From a virus: a stretch of 23,640 nucleotides of DNA. Below, one piece after another: positions 9,855 to 17,511 of the stretch. The DNA is taken from IMG/VR virus record IMGVR_UViG_3300036791_000138, positions 1 to 23,640 of that record; one strand, 5' to 3'. Both the position numbers and the translations under genes were made by a program. Every line of letters starts with the position of its first letter. The first letter of the stretch is position 1. The notes under the pieces are model-generated. The model did no database searches. It had not been told where the DNA came from and saw only the letters and a list, made by a program, of their open reading frames with translations.

Positions 9855-11045
9855 TCACCCCTTCTTCTGCGCCGTCCGGCGCTCAGCGGGTTTGCGGGTC
9901 GGGCTGGTCGGCACGACGACGGTGACGTTCGGTTTGCCCTTCGCCAGGCGGTGCGGGAACCACTGCTTGAAAATCGGGAGGCTTCCCGAGCCGCCGTGGC
10001 ACTTGTTCGCCTTCGCGATGGTGCGCCAGTCTCCCGCATCGCCGTAGAAGTCGCGGGCGAGATCCATGAACGTCGTGCCGTTCGTCTTCGAGCGGGTCTT
10101 GACCATCCGGTTCGTTTTCACGTCGTAGGCGAGGTAGCGCCCGCCCGTCTCACGGAAGCGGATGTGCGCCGGGAGCCTCGCGCCGTGGCGCGGCGGGGTG
10201 CCCCTGGGGTCGCGCCACTCCATGAAGCTGACGGCGGACAGGTAGATCGCGTCGCCCTCACCGTGGCGGTAGTCCTCGTTGAAGGCGGTCAGCACCGCGT
10301 ACGTGCGGTGGATCGTGGTCGAGCCCTTGAACGTCGCGACGTAGCGGAACGGTGCTCCGGCGACGAACAGGTTGCGAAGCTGATCGACATACCACTCGGG
10401 GCGTTGCATCTGCTGCCCGCCCGGTTCTTTGATCGGATACGGCACCCAGCCCGGCAGGTAGTGCTTGTCGTGTGCGGTCGCGCCGAGGTACATCACCATC
10501 GTGTCGAACTGCCAGGTGGTGAGCTGCCGGGAGCCGCGCCGCGCGAACTGGTCGTCGTCCACGGTGTCGTAGGTCCCGAAGTTGAACGTGTGCGCGAGCG
10601 TGTACTGCTCCAGCGGGGAGCACTGGAACACGAACGCTTGGGGGAGCAGCGCCCGGCCGTTCTGATCGACCGTCAGCCCGTTGCCGATCCCCGTCAGGAT
10701 GACCTTCAACCCGTCCGCTGGCGCTGGCGGCGGGTCGCGGCGGCTCAGCTTCTTGCCTTCCCTGACCTCGCGCTCGTAGCGCTTCGCGGCGGAGGACTTC
10801 TTGCCCTTCGTGATCTGGTTGAAGTAATACTGGTCCGACGCGATGCCCGCCTTGTAGCGGGCCCCCCAGGTGTACTGGTTGTAACGCCCGGCGATCTGCC
10901 AAGCAGCGCCCTCCCACACCCACATCACGTTGTGGGTCGTGACGTACCACTGTCCGGTCTTGGCCGTGTCCGGCAGCGCGTTGTAGTTCTCGACCACCCC
11001 CATGTAGTGCAGCCCCGCGCCGGTCCCGAGGTCGTAGTCGGCCAT
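9855..11045 (-). CDS. LysM-containing baseplate/tail protein (396 aa)
   Basis: The ATG at 11045 overlaps the tape measure stop by one base (TGATG). Residues ~12-55 (VVENYNALPDTAKTGQWYV, then MWVWEGAAWQ) form a small module seen at the N-terminus of many phage tail proteins. A variant also occurs in the fibre gene at 768..4373 (residues 38-57). The middle of the protein is unrecognised and beta-rich. A LysM-like repeat lies at about 320-380: GTTFMDLARDFYGDAGDW followed by RTIAKANK and a late VTVVVP strand. The very C-terminus is basic. In contractile phages such as PBSX, a LysM protein (XkdP type) follows the tape measure and helps assemble the tube-baseplate junction. By position and the LysM motif this is the equivalent, though it is longer and carries an extra N-terminal part. 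Confidence 0.82.
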   Translation of the reverse strand: MADYDLGTGAGLHYMGVVENYNALPDTAKTGQWYVTTHNVMWVWEGAAWQIAGRYNQYTWGARYKAGIASDQYYFNQITKGKKSSAAKRYEREVREGKKLSRRDPPPAPADGLKVILTGIGNGLTVDQNGRALLPQAFVFQCSPLEQYTLAHTFNFGTYDTVDDDQFARRGSRQLTTWQFDTMVMYLGATAHDKHYLPGWVPYPIKEPGGQQMQRPEWYVDQLRNLFVAGAPFRYVATFKGSTTIHRTYAVLTAFNEDYRHGEGDAIYLSAVSFMEWRDPRGTPPRHGARLPAHIRFRETGGRYLAYDVKTNRMVKTRSKTNGTTFMDLARDFYGDAGDWRTIAKANKCHGGSGSLPIFKQWFPHRLAKGKPNVTVVVPTSPTRKPAERRTAQKKG

Positions 11046-14000
11046 CAGACCTCACCTCCGAGGCTTTGCGCGAGCAGCCGCATCTCCTCGTCCACGATCT
11101 TCTTCACGTCACCCTTGCGGTTCACGACGATGCTCTGGATCGTGATGCTGACCGGACGGCCCGTCGTGGGGTTTTGGTTCTGCGGCGTGACCTGAACCCG
11201 CTCGCCGCTGGGATGGTCCCCCACCCCGATCAGTTGCGGACGCCGGGCGATGAAGTCCGCGCCTGACGCGAACCACGGGATGCGACCACCGCCCGCGAAC
11301 CCCTTGTCGGGCAGGATCGCGTACGGGTTGCGCTTCTGGCGCATCTGTTCGACGGGGTCAAGCCCGGCCCACCGGTCGCTGACCCGTCCGCCCGTCGCGA
11401 GCCCCGGCGGGTGGCGAACGGCGGGCATCGACTCGGGGAACTGTCCGATCCACCCAGCGCCACCGCCTTGGTTCGAGCCGCTGGTGCCGAAGTAGTGGCC
11501 GTTCATCGCCATGAACGTGTGGACTGGCGACGCCCAGATCGTGACGTGCTTGCCAGGTCCGGGAGCACCCCAGCTCATCAGCGGCCCGGAGGTCAGCGGC
11601 GTGTTCAGCAACCCCGCTGCGTGCAGCACCGCCGAGACGGTGCCTGAGCAGTCAAACCCAACGCCGGGTCCTGAGCCGTGGCCGGTGCCGTGGCCGGGTA
11701 CACCGATGGCACCATGCCCGCCACCCCACTCGTAGTTGTACCTACGGCTGGCGATCTTGTCGGCCTCGCGGACCATCGCCTGCACCGCCTTCGGCCCGGT
11801 CATCGGTGCCGCGCCCGCGCCACCCATGCCACCGCCCGCCCGGAGTCCCGCTGCCTGGATCGTTGAGTTCGCGGCAGCGGCGACCAGGTTGATCCCCTGC
11901 TGGCCCAACTGCGCAATCTCGCCTGGCAGCAATCCGCCGATCTTCGGGGCTCTGATCGTTGGGACGGAGCCTGCGAACGACCCGCTGCCGCCGGTCAGTC
12001 CCGCGCCGAGCTTCCCCGCGAACGCCTCCTGCGCGTAGCGGATGCGGTTCGACAGCGCTGGTATCCCGGCCCGCTCGAACTGCGACTCGAAGATCGTTGC
12101 CGCTCCGGCCGGGGTCGCGGAGTTCATCGACCCGCGCAGGCTCGCGATCTGCGGGTACATCGTCTCCATCTGGTGTTCCAGTGAGCCGCCGGTTCCACTG
12201 CCGAAGTTGGAGATTTGTTGCCACATTCCGCCACCGGCCGTGTTCGGGTTGCCGGTGGACTCCTGCCAGGCGTTGCCGAGGATGCCCGCGATGGCCGCTT
12301 TGCTCCACCCACGTTTGCTGAAGAACTGGTTCACCTGGCCAACGACCCCGCCGGTCGCGTAGCCGGGGATGCGCCCGCCCTCCGCGAAGTGCGGCCTGGT
12401 TTCTCCGGCGACCTCGCGGCCGAGGGTGGTGCCGTACGCCGCGAGCTTCGAGTCCACGCGCTTCTCGGTGTGGCGGTTGACGACCAGCTCGCCACCGTCG
12501 GCGATCCCGAGCAGAGTCCCGCCGCGCCCGAGCAGCGGCAGGTGGTCACCCTGGGGCTCGCCGGGGAGGCGTCCTCCGGTCGCGTTCTTCTTCGCCTTGC
12601 CACCAAACCCGGCTTTCGAGAGACGCTTCGACGCGCTGGTGCTGACACCAAGCGTTTGGAACGCCTTCGCCATCGCCTCGAAGATTTTGTTGACCCCGGC
12701 TTCGGTGGCGTTGACCCCGTTGTTCATCGCCTTCTGGATGTTCGAGACGAGCGTGTCGTAGCTCTTGGAGAGCGTGTCGTTGGCTGTCGTGAGCTGCCCG
12801 GAGATGTTGTCCAGCGCAGTCTTGGTCGCCGTCTCGATGGCCTGCCAGTCGTTCTGGGCGCTCTGGCTGGTGTCATCGAACGCGGTCCCCACGTCTTGCA
12901 GCGCGCTTTGCAAGCTGTTGCGGCCCGTCAGCGCATCCGTCAGCGTGTTGATGGATCTGACAAGCTGCCCGATTCCCTGCGGCGACAGGTCAACCCCGAG
13001 GACTCCTCCCAGACCTCCACCAAGTCCACCGCCGCCAGGGGTTGGGCCTGGTTGCGGCAGTCGCACCGGCATCCCGGTCTGCATCCCGAACATTGGCCAC
13101 GACCCACCCGCGTGCGGGCCGCTCAGCGGCGTCACCCGCGAGCCGGTCGGCAGGTGCAGCACCTCGGGTCCGGCCTCGCCGACCAGGACCGGCGCGGAGA
13201 ACGGCACCCTGCCGCCGTCCGCCCCGAAGAAGCTAGAGATGGCATGGAGCCCACCGCTGACAGCCCCACCGACCGCGTGGGTGGCCGCGTGGAAGCCGCC
13301 GCTAGCGGCGTGCGCGACCGTTTGCGCACCGGACTTGATCCCACCCCAGGCTGCCTTGCCGATGTTCTTCGCGACCCCGCCGATCTTGCTCGGCAGCCCT
13401 GACAGGAACCCGAACGCCGCCTTGAACGGCGCGGTGATGATCCCCGCGAGCCCGCCGAAGATGTGGCTGAAGAAGCTGGGGATGCCCGACGCGAACTTCT
13501 TGATCGCCCCGAAGTGCTTGATCCCCTCGGTGACACCAAGCCCGATGGGTCCGGCGAGTGCCCCGGCGATCTCCCAGTGCTTCTTGACGAACCCGGCAGC
13601 GGTACCGGCGACGCTGGTGATCCCCGACCACGCGGCACCCGCGCCCTTCTTGATCCCGCCCCACATGGTGCCCATGTCCTTGACGAACTTGCCGCGCCCC
13701 TTCGCGGAGAACGGGTTCCACCCGAGCGCCTGAGCCCCGCCGAGCGCCGCACCGATGCCAGCGCCGGGGAGCCCGCCCATCGCCGCACCAGCCAGCGCGT
13801 CGGTACCCACCGTTGTGAGCCCCCTGCCGACCCCGCTGTTCAGCACGTTCTTGACGCCCTTGGGAAGCAGCGACTCGGCCAGCGGAATCCCAGCCGTCAG
13901 CGCAAGCCCGGTGGCCCCACCGCGAAGACCGCGCATCAACGCGCCGCCGCCGAGCAGTCCCTTGGCTCCGCCAAGCAGCTTGGAGAAGAACCCGCCTTTC

Positions 14001-15889
14001 GTCACGGCTCCCTCCACGGTGGGGAGAGCCAACTGCTCCGCTTCGCCGACCGCCGTCGCCTCCGCGCCGCCTCCGAACAGCTTGCCCCTCCAACCACTCG
14101 CCCGGCTGCGCATACGACTGAGGAACCCGCCTTTGCCTTCCTCCGCTTTTGCTTCCTCGGTGGTGCTGAACAGCCCGCTGCCGCCCGAGCCCCCGCCGAT
14201 GATCCTGACCCACATCGGGTCTGTTGGGGTGCCCTTCCCCGCGAACCCGGACAGCGCGCCCCTCACGCCGCTGTACCCCGCCTTCGCGCCAATCGCCGCT
14301 TTTGAAGCTAAGAACACCGTCGCCAGGCCGGTGATCAGGGCTGGCGGGAACTTGCCGAGGATGCTGACCAGCACGTTCCCGAACGGCTTGTAGATCGTGT
14401 ACATCTGAGCGAGCGACTTGGCGATGTTCTCCAGCGGCTTGACGAGCTTCCCAGCGTTCTTCATCGCCTCCTGGAAGAAGTTCTGGACACCCTTGGTGCC
14501 GCCCTTGCCACCCAGCGCGTTGGCGAACTTCTGGATCGAGTCCGCCCAGTTCTTGATGGTTCCCTGGCTCGCGCGGGCTCCGGCTCCGAGCACGTCGCCG
14601 AGGATGCGCGCGACCCCACCGAGGATGCGCCCCCACTGCTTGAACTCCTCGCCCATCAGCTTGATTGACGACCGGCCCTTGGCTGAGCTGGTCCACTCAT
14701 CGAACCGTTTCGTCATGCGGTCAAAGCCGCCACCGAACGTTTTGAGCTGCGGCTCCAGGACCTTCAGGATGTTCGAGAGCCCCCTGAAGATGTTCGTGAC
14801 CCCGGCCATGAAGCCGGGCAGGTTTGTGCGGAAGATGCTCCCGAGCATCGTGACCATCGGCTTGAGCGTGTCCACGAGCGGCCCGAGGTTCTTCTTGAAA
14901 GCGTCCGCGACCGCCTTGGTGTTCTTGTCCGCCTCGGTCGCGAAGAACCCCATGTTCTTGCGCAACGTGCCGATAGCGGTGTTCGCCAGGTCGAAGAACG
15001 CGGCGCGGCCGGGCGCGGTCGCTTTCTTCCACGCCGCTTCCATTCCGCTCAGGTTCTGGGAGAGCTGCTGGACGCCGGGGTTCAGCTTGCTGATCGCATC
15101 GAGCCGCGTCTGGGCGGTCTTGATCGCCGTCACGTTCCCCGTCTGCTCCGCCGTCTGGAGCTGCGTCACAGCCTTGCGGTAGTTCGTTAGCTGCGTAATC
15201 GCGGGTTTCGCGACAGCCACGACGGAGCCGAGCCCCACCGCGAAGCTGCCGAGCAGCCCGCCACCGAGTAGCGCCCCGCCGCCAGCCGCGAAGCTGAGCG
15301 ACCCCGCGAGCGCACCAATCGCACCGCCGAGCGCGACTATCGCCGGTGCCGCCGCAATCGCAGCGGTCGCCAGCAGCGGCAGCGCGGTGACGAGTCCCTT
15401 CACCCCCCCGGCGACCCCGCCGAGGCTCGATGCGAAGTTGACCAGCGCCGGGTGGTTCTTCAGCATGTTCCGCGCGGCGTTGTCGATCCCCTTGCCGAAG
15501 TTCGTGACGTGCCCTATGAGCGTTTTGAAGATGCCCGACAGCCGCCCGGACTCGTCGCGGTGTTTTCGGAACTGGGACGTGAGGTTGCTGAGCAGCCCTC
15601 TCGTGCGGTCGAAGTTCATGCCCAGCACCCGCACCGTTTTGCTGGTGTCGTCCGCCGTCTTCTGCGTGTCCTTGGTCGCGGCGTTCAGGTCCTCGGTGGC
15701 CGAAGTGATCTTGCCGATGCCCTGAGTCACAGGCGCGAACGTTCGCTGGTACCCAGCCATGCCGGTGCTGCCGCCGCCGCCCATGTCCCGCAGCGCCTTG
15801 TCGGTCAGCTTCGCCTGCGCCGCGATCTCCTTCAGCTTTGACGACGCCTTGTCAACGAGGATGAACGTCGCTTCGAGGCTGACGGCCAC
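11045..15889 (-). CDS. Tape measure protein with tail-lysozyme-like and NlpC/P60-like domains (1614 aa)
   Basis: Starts GTG at 15889, three bases after the chaperone extension's stop, with GGGGAGGGG upstream. The N-terminal helical part is followed by a long hydrophobic stretch (~165-232), typical of tape measures that insert in the membrane. Tape-measure signature strands appear at about 890-915 (VGEAGPEVLHLPTGSRVTP) and again near the C-terminus (LIGVGDHPSGERVQVTP). From about 1186, VNQFFSKRGWSKAAIAGIL followed by NAWQES fits the phage tail-lysozyme family, with Glu1210 the likely acid. From about 1385, YNYEWGGGHG, then FDCSG (Cys1414) and PVHTFMAMNGHYFGTS (His1457), fit an NlpC/P60-like cysteine peptidase. 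The protein sets tail length and probably cuts peptidoglycan glycan and peptide links during DNA entry. The hydrolase functions are inferred from motifs. Confidence 0.93.
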   Translation of the reverse strand: MAVSLEATFILVDKASSKLKEIAAQAKLTDKALRDMGGGGSTGMAGYQRTFAPVTQGIGKITSATEDLNAATKDTQKTADDTSKTVRVLGMNFDRTRGLLSNLTSQFRKHRDESGRLSGIFKTLIGHVTNFGKGIDNAARNMLKNHPALVNFASSLGGVAGGVKGLVTALPLLATAAIAAAPAIVALGGAIGALAGSLSFAAGGGALLGGGLLGSFAVGLGSVVAVAKPAITQLTNYRKAVTQLQTAEQTGNVTAIKTAQTRLDAISKLNPGVQQLSQNLSGMEAAWKKATAPGRAAFFDLANTAIGTLRKNMGFFATEADKNTKAVADAFKKNLGPLVDTLKPMVTMLGSIFRTNLPGFMAGVTNIFRGLSNILKVLEPQLKTFGGGFDRMTKRFDEWTSSAKGRSSIKLMGEEFKQWGRILGGVARILGDVLGAGARASQGTIKNWADSIQKFANALGGKGGTKGVQNFFQEAMKNAGKLVKPLENIAKSLAQMYTIYKPFGNVLVSILGKFPPALITGLATVFLASKAAIGAKAGYSGVRGALSGFAGKGTPTDPMWVRIIGGGSGGSGLFSTTEEAKAEEGKGGFLSRMRSRASGWRGKLFGGGAEATAVGEAEQLALPTVEGAVTKGGFFSKLLGGAKGLLGGGALMRGLRGGATGLALTAGIPLAESLLPKGVKNVLNSGVGRGLTTVGTDALAGAAMGGLPGAGIGAALGGAQALGWNPFSAKGRGKFVKDMGTMWGGIKKGAGAAWSGITSVAGTAAGFVKKHWEIAGALAGPIGLGVTEGIKHFGAIKKFASGIPSFFSHIFGGLAGIITAPFKAAFGFLSGLPSKIGGVAKNIGKAAWGGIKSGAQTVAHAASGGFHAATHAVGGAVSGGLHAISSFFGADGGRVPFSAPVLVGEAGPEVLHLPTGSRVTPLSGPHAGGSWPMFGMQTGMPVRLPQPGPTPGGGGLGGGLGGVLGVDLSPQGIGQLVRSINTLTDALTGRNSLQSALQDVGTAFDDTSQSAQNDWQAIETATKTALDNISGQLTTANDTLSKSYDTLVSNIQKAMNNGVNATEAGVNKIFEAMAKAFQTLGVSTSASKRLSKAGFGGKAKKNATGGRLPGEPQGDHLPLLGRGGTLLGIADGGELVVNRHTEKRVDSKLAAYGTTLGREVAGETRPHFAEGGRIPGYATGGVVGQVNQFFSKRGWSKAAIAGILGNAWQESTGNPNTAGGGMWQQISNFGSGTGGSLEHQMETMYPQIASLRGSMNSATPAGAATIFESQFERAGIPALSNRIRYAQEAFAGKLGAGLTGGSGSFAGSVPTIRAPKIGGLLPGEIAQLGQQGINLVAAAANSTIQAAGLRAGGGMGGAGAAPMTGPKAVQAMVREADKIASRRYNYEWGGGHGAIGVPGHGTGHGSGPGVGFDCSGTVSAVLHAAGLLNTPLTSGPLMSWGAPGPGKHVTIWASPVHTFMAMNGHYFGTSGSNQGGGAGWIGQFPESMPAVRHPPGLATGGRVSDRWAGLDPVEQMRQKRNPYAILPDKGFAGGGRIPWFASGADFIARRPQLIGVGDHPSGERVQVTPQNQNPTTGRPVSITIQSIVVNRKGDVKKIVDEEMRLLAQSLGGEV

Positions 15890-15892
15890 TAG

Positions 15893-16153
15893 CTAGCCCC
15901 TCCCCATCGCCTTCGCGACCCTCGCGGTCTGGCCACCGGCAGCGAGCTTCGCTTCGATCTCGGAGGCGTACAGCCCAGCGCCGTACAGGAAGTGCCGCAG
16001 CCGCGATGGGTAGCGCGGCAAACGCGGCTCCTGGTCTGGATGGCCGAGCGGGCGGTAGTCCACGTCAAGGCCGTTGTACGTCCTATAGGGGTCCTCACCG
16101 CCGTACCTCCAGGCCAGGAACAGCATCTGTGCTTCGCCCCCGGCCTTGATCAG
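15893..16153 (-). CDS. Tail assembly chaperone C-terminal extension, reached by -1 frameshift
   Basis: This is the -1 frame portion of the chaperone. After slippage on A_AAA_AAC, base 16153 is read again and the frame continues Leu-Ile-Lys-Ala-Gly-Gly-Glu-Ala-Gln, then MLFLAWRYGGEDPYRTYNG, for 86 residues to TAG at 15893-15895. The fusion product would be 295 aa (209 + 86). An in-frame ATG at 16126 could start a 77-aa stand-alone protein, but it lacks a clear ribosome-binding site, so I favour frameshift expression. In the lambda G/GT paradigm the fusion links the tape measure to tail tube subunits. The tape measure gene begins three bases after this stop. An overlapping 69-codon frame at 15889..16098 is a shadow. 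Confidence 0.85.
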   Translation of the reverse strand: MIKAGGEAQMLFLAWRYGGEDPYRTYNGLDVDYRPLGHPDQEPRLPRYPSRLRHFLYGAGLYASEIEAKLAAGGQTARVAKAMGRG

Positions 16154-16779
16154 TTTTTTGCGCTCAGCGCGTCCCGCACGTCCTCGTCATCGAACCCGGA
16201 CAGAGCCATGATCTGGTTCGCGAGCTGGGCGATCAGCCCAGGCTTGCGGCGGAACTGCGTCTGGAGCAGCGCCTCCGGTGAGACGCCGCGACTCCGCGCG
16301 AGCGCTTCCACGTCAGGATCGACAGACCCGGCCATGATCACCTTCAGGTTCCCGAGCTGGTCGATAGCGAGATCGTCCTGACGGCCACGACGACGCAGCG
16401 CTGACGTGGTGCGCTGAATCCGGCGCAGCTCGTCGGAGTCCACGGGCCGCACGATCCACTGCACCCACTTCGGGTTGTCACCAACCCCGACGTTGATCTC
16501 GATGACGTGCGTCGGCTCGGCTTCCTCGTCGGGCTCCTCCGACAGGAACCACTCCAGCGCGGAGGTCACCTCGCTCTCGGACACCTGCTTGTCGGCGGCG
16601 AGTTCCGCCAGCACCTCCGACGTGGTGCGCTCCTCGTCCTGTGAGCGCTCCTCCCGCCCCCTAAGGGCGGTCGGTGGCGGCAGCGCCTGCTCCTGCTCCT
16701 GCTGCCGTTGACGGCCTGCTACGGGCCGCTGGGGCGGCTCAGGAGGCTCTTGGACGCGAACGTCCTCAGTGTCTGGCAT
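16150..16779 (-). CDS. Tail assembly chaperone, XkdN-like (209 aa, zero-frame product)
   Basis: ATG at 16779 with GAAGGAG nine bases upstream. Residues 1-55 are a Pro/Gln/Glu-rich disordered leader. The folded part begins at about residue 90 with THVIEINVGVGDNPKWVQW and continues through DSDELRRIQRTTSALRRRG to a helical end with GVSPEALL and KPGLIAQLANQIMALSGF. The final residues AKN match the way XkdN-type chaperones of contractile phages end, because these codons form the slippery site. Its place between tube and tape measure genes is where this family always sits. It is expected to coat the tape measure during tube assembly and not be part of the mature virion. The disordered leader is unusual. 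Confidence 0.88.
   Translation of the reverse strand: MPDTEDVRVQEPPEPPQRPVAGRQRQQEQEQALPPPTALRGREERSQDEERTTSEVLAELAADKQVSESEVTSALEWFLSEEPDEEAEPTHVIEINVGVGDNPKWVQWIVRPVDSDELRRIQRTTSALRRRGRQDDLAIDQLGNLKVIMAGSVDPDVEALARSRGVSPEALLQTQFRRKPGLIAQLANQIMALSGFDDEDVRDALSAKN
16153..16159 (-). promoter_or_regulatory. Programmed -1 ribosomal frameshift site, A_AAA_AAC
   Basis: On the minus strand the last codons of the zero frame read GCA AAA AAC TGA. The seven bases A AAA AAC form the canonical X_XXY_YYZ heptamer, and the zero-frame stop follows at once. Slipping back one base puts ribosomes exactly into the 86-codon extension that ends just before the tape measure. I did not find an obvious strong hairpin downstream by eye; the immediate stop codon may itself favour slippage. 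Confidence 0.85.
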
Positions 16780-16824
16780 GGGACTGCTCCTTCGGGGCGC
16801 ATGGCCTCGCGACGGTTTGACAGA

Positions 16825-17031
16825 TCAGCCATGCCGCGTCACCTCGCGGAGTGCTCGTGCAGAGGGCCGTTGTTCCAGGGGGGTCGGGTCGAAGTTGCGC
16901 TCGCCTTCAGGCAGGCGGCACTGCACCTCGATGCGGCTCATCTTTGAGAGAAGGTCCCGTTGACCGTGCGAGTTCTTCTCCACGACATAGGCTTTCAACT
17001 CCAGCCAGGCCCTTTCATAGTCCACGATCAT
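16825..17031 (-). CDS. Small tail-region protein of unknown function (68 aa)
   Basis: Begins MIVDYERAWLELKAYVVEKN; its ATG overlaps the stop of the homing endonuclease gene by one base (TGATG). The sequence is helical and charged, continuing GQRDLLSKMSRIEVQCRLPEG and ending with a short Arg-rich tail. Small proteins with a similar YERAWLELK opening are, as far as I recall, common in actinobacterial phage structural regions, but I know of no assigned function. No good ribosome-binding site precedes the ATG (GAGGG lies about 15 nt away), so translation probably depends on ribosomes finishing the upstream gene. Before the endonuclease gene arrived, this gene would probably have followed the tail tube gene directly. 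Confidence 0.75.
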   Translation of the reverse strand: MIVDYERAWLELKAYVVEKNSHGQRDLLSKMSRIEVQCRLPEGERNFDPTPLEQRPSARALREVTRHG

Positions 17032-17504
17032 CAGGCTGCTCGCAGACCCTCGAAGACACGGCCTTCCATCAGGCTTTGGCGCAGCGACAGCAAGCGCTCA
17101 TCACGAGCACCGTGGTCGCAGTAGATCAGGACCGCCTCGCGCCAGACCTCGTAATCGCGGGCCTTCTTGCTACGCAGCGGGAACCGGTCGAAATACGCAA
17201 CGAGCCCGCGCATGTCCGTCTTCGCGCAGACCACCCAGACGTATCGGTCCTGTCGGTTCGCGCCGTCTTTGCGGGCAGACTTGGCATGCCTCACGGTGCC
17301 ACCGAAGGACTTCGCCAGGCCATCGAGTACGGCACGGTCGTCCTCCCGTAGCCCAAGCTGGAACCACGGCTGCACACCGATCACGTCATACCGGACGATC
17401 TTGCCTCCGCGCTGAACATCCTGGCGCTTCTGCACCAGCATGAAACAGCCCTCGCCAGCAGCAAAGCCAGCGAGCCAAGCGTCGCGTTCGTAATCAACGA
17501 TCAC
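17031..17504 (-). CDS. LAGLIDADG homing endonuclease, single-motif, free-standing (157 aa)
   Basis: GTG at 17504, seven bases after the tail tube stop, with a weak TAGGT as ribosome-binding site. The motif WLAGFAAGEGCFML (residues 10-23) is a clear LAGLIDADG helix with Glu18 as the metal-binding acid. Further family features are FQLGLREDDRAVLDGLAKSF, a YVWVV strand, and a C-terminal GLVAYFDRFPLRSKKARDYE followed by VWREAV. With one motif it should act as a homodimer, cutting a near-palindromic site of about 20 bp and copying itself into phages lacking it. It lies between genes, in an otherwise unbroken tail operon. Its first seven residues are identical to those of the next gene. No intron or intein boundaries are visible, because both neighbours appear intact. 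Confidence 0.9.
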   Translation of the reverse strand: MIVDYERDAWLAGFAAGEGCFMLVQKRQDVQRGGKIVRYDVIGVQPWFQLGLREDDRAVLDGLAKSFGGTVRHAKSARKDGANRQDRYVWVVCAKTDMRGLVAYFDRFPLRSKKARDYEVWREAVLIYCDHGARDERLLSLRQSLMEGRVFEGLRAA

Positions 17505-17511
17505 GACGGAC

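Noticed and set aside
9537-11195. 552-codon plus-strand open frame
   Set aside because: It spans three genes on the other strand (hub, LysM and the end of the tape measure) and reads as low-complexity Val/Arg/Leu sequence; a by-product of third-position GC bias.
12215-13402. 395-codon plus-strand open frame opposite the tape measure
   Set aside because: Antisense to clear tape-measure and lysozyme motifs; no recognisable domain.
13302-14696. 464-codon minus-strand frame inside the tape measure
   Set aside because: Out of frame with the tape measure and rich in Arg/Gly/His; a shadow frame.
15889-16098. 69-codon minus-strand frame overlapping the chaperone extension
   Set aside because: It is in another frame from the slip product, lacks a ribosome-binding site and is Arg/Thr/Ser-rich; the -1 product explains the region better.
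17031-17504. Group I intron or intein containing the endonuclease
   Set aside because: The tail tube protein ends normally before it and the next gene starts with its own ATG; no split gene or splice motifs are visible.
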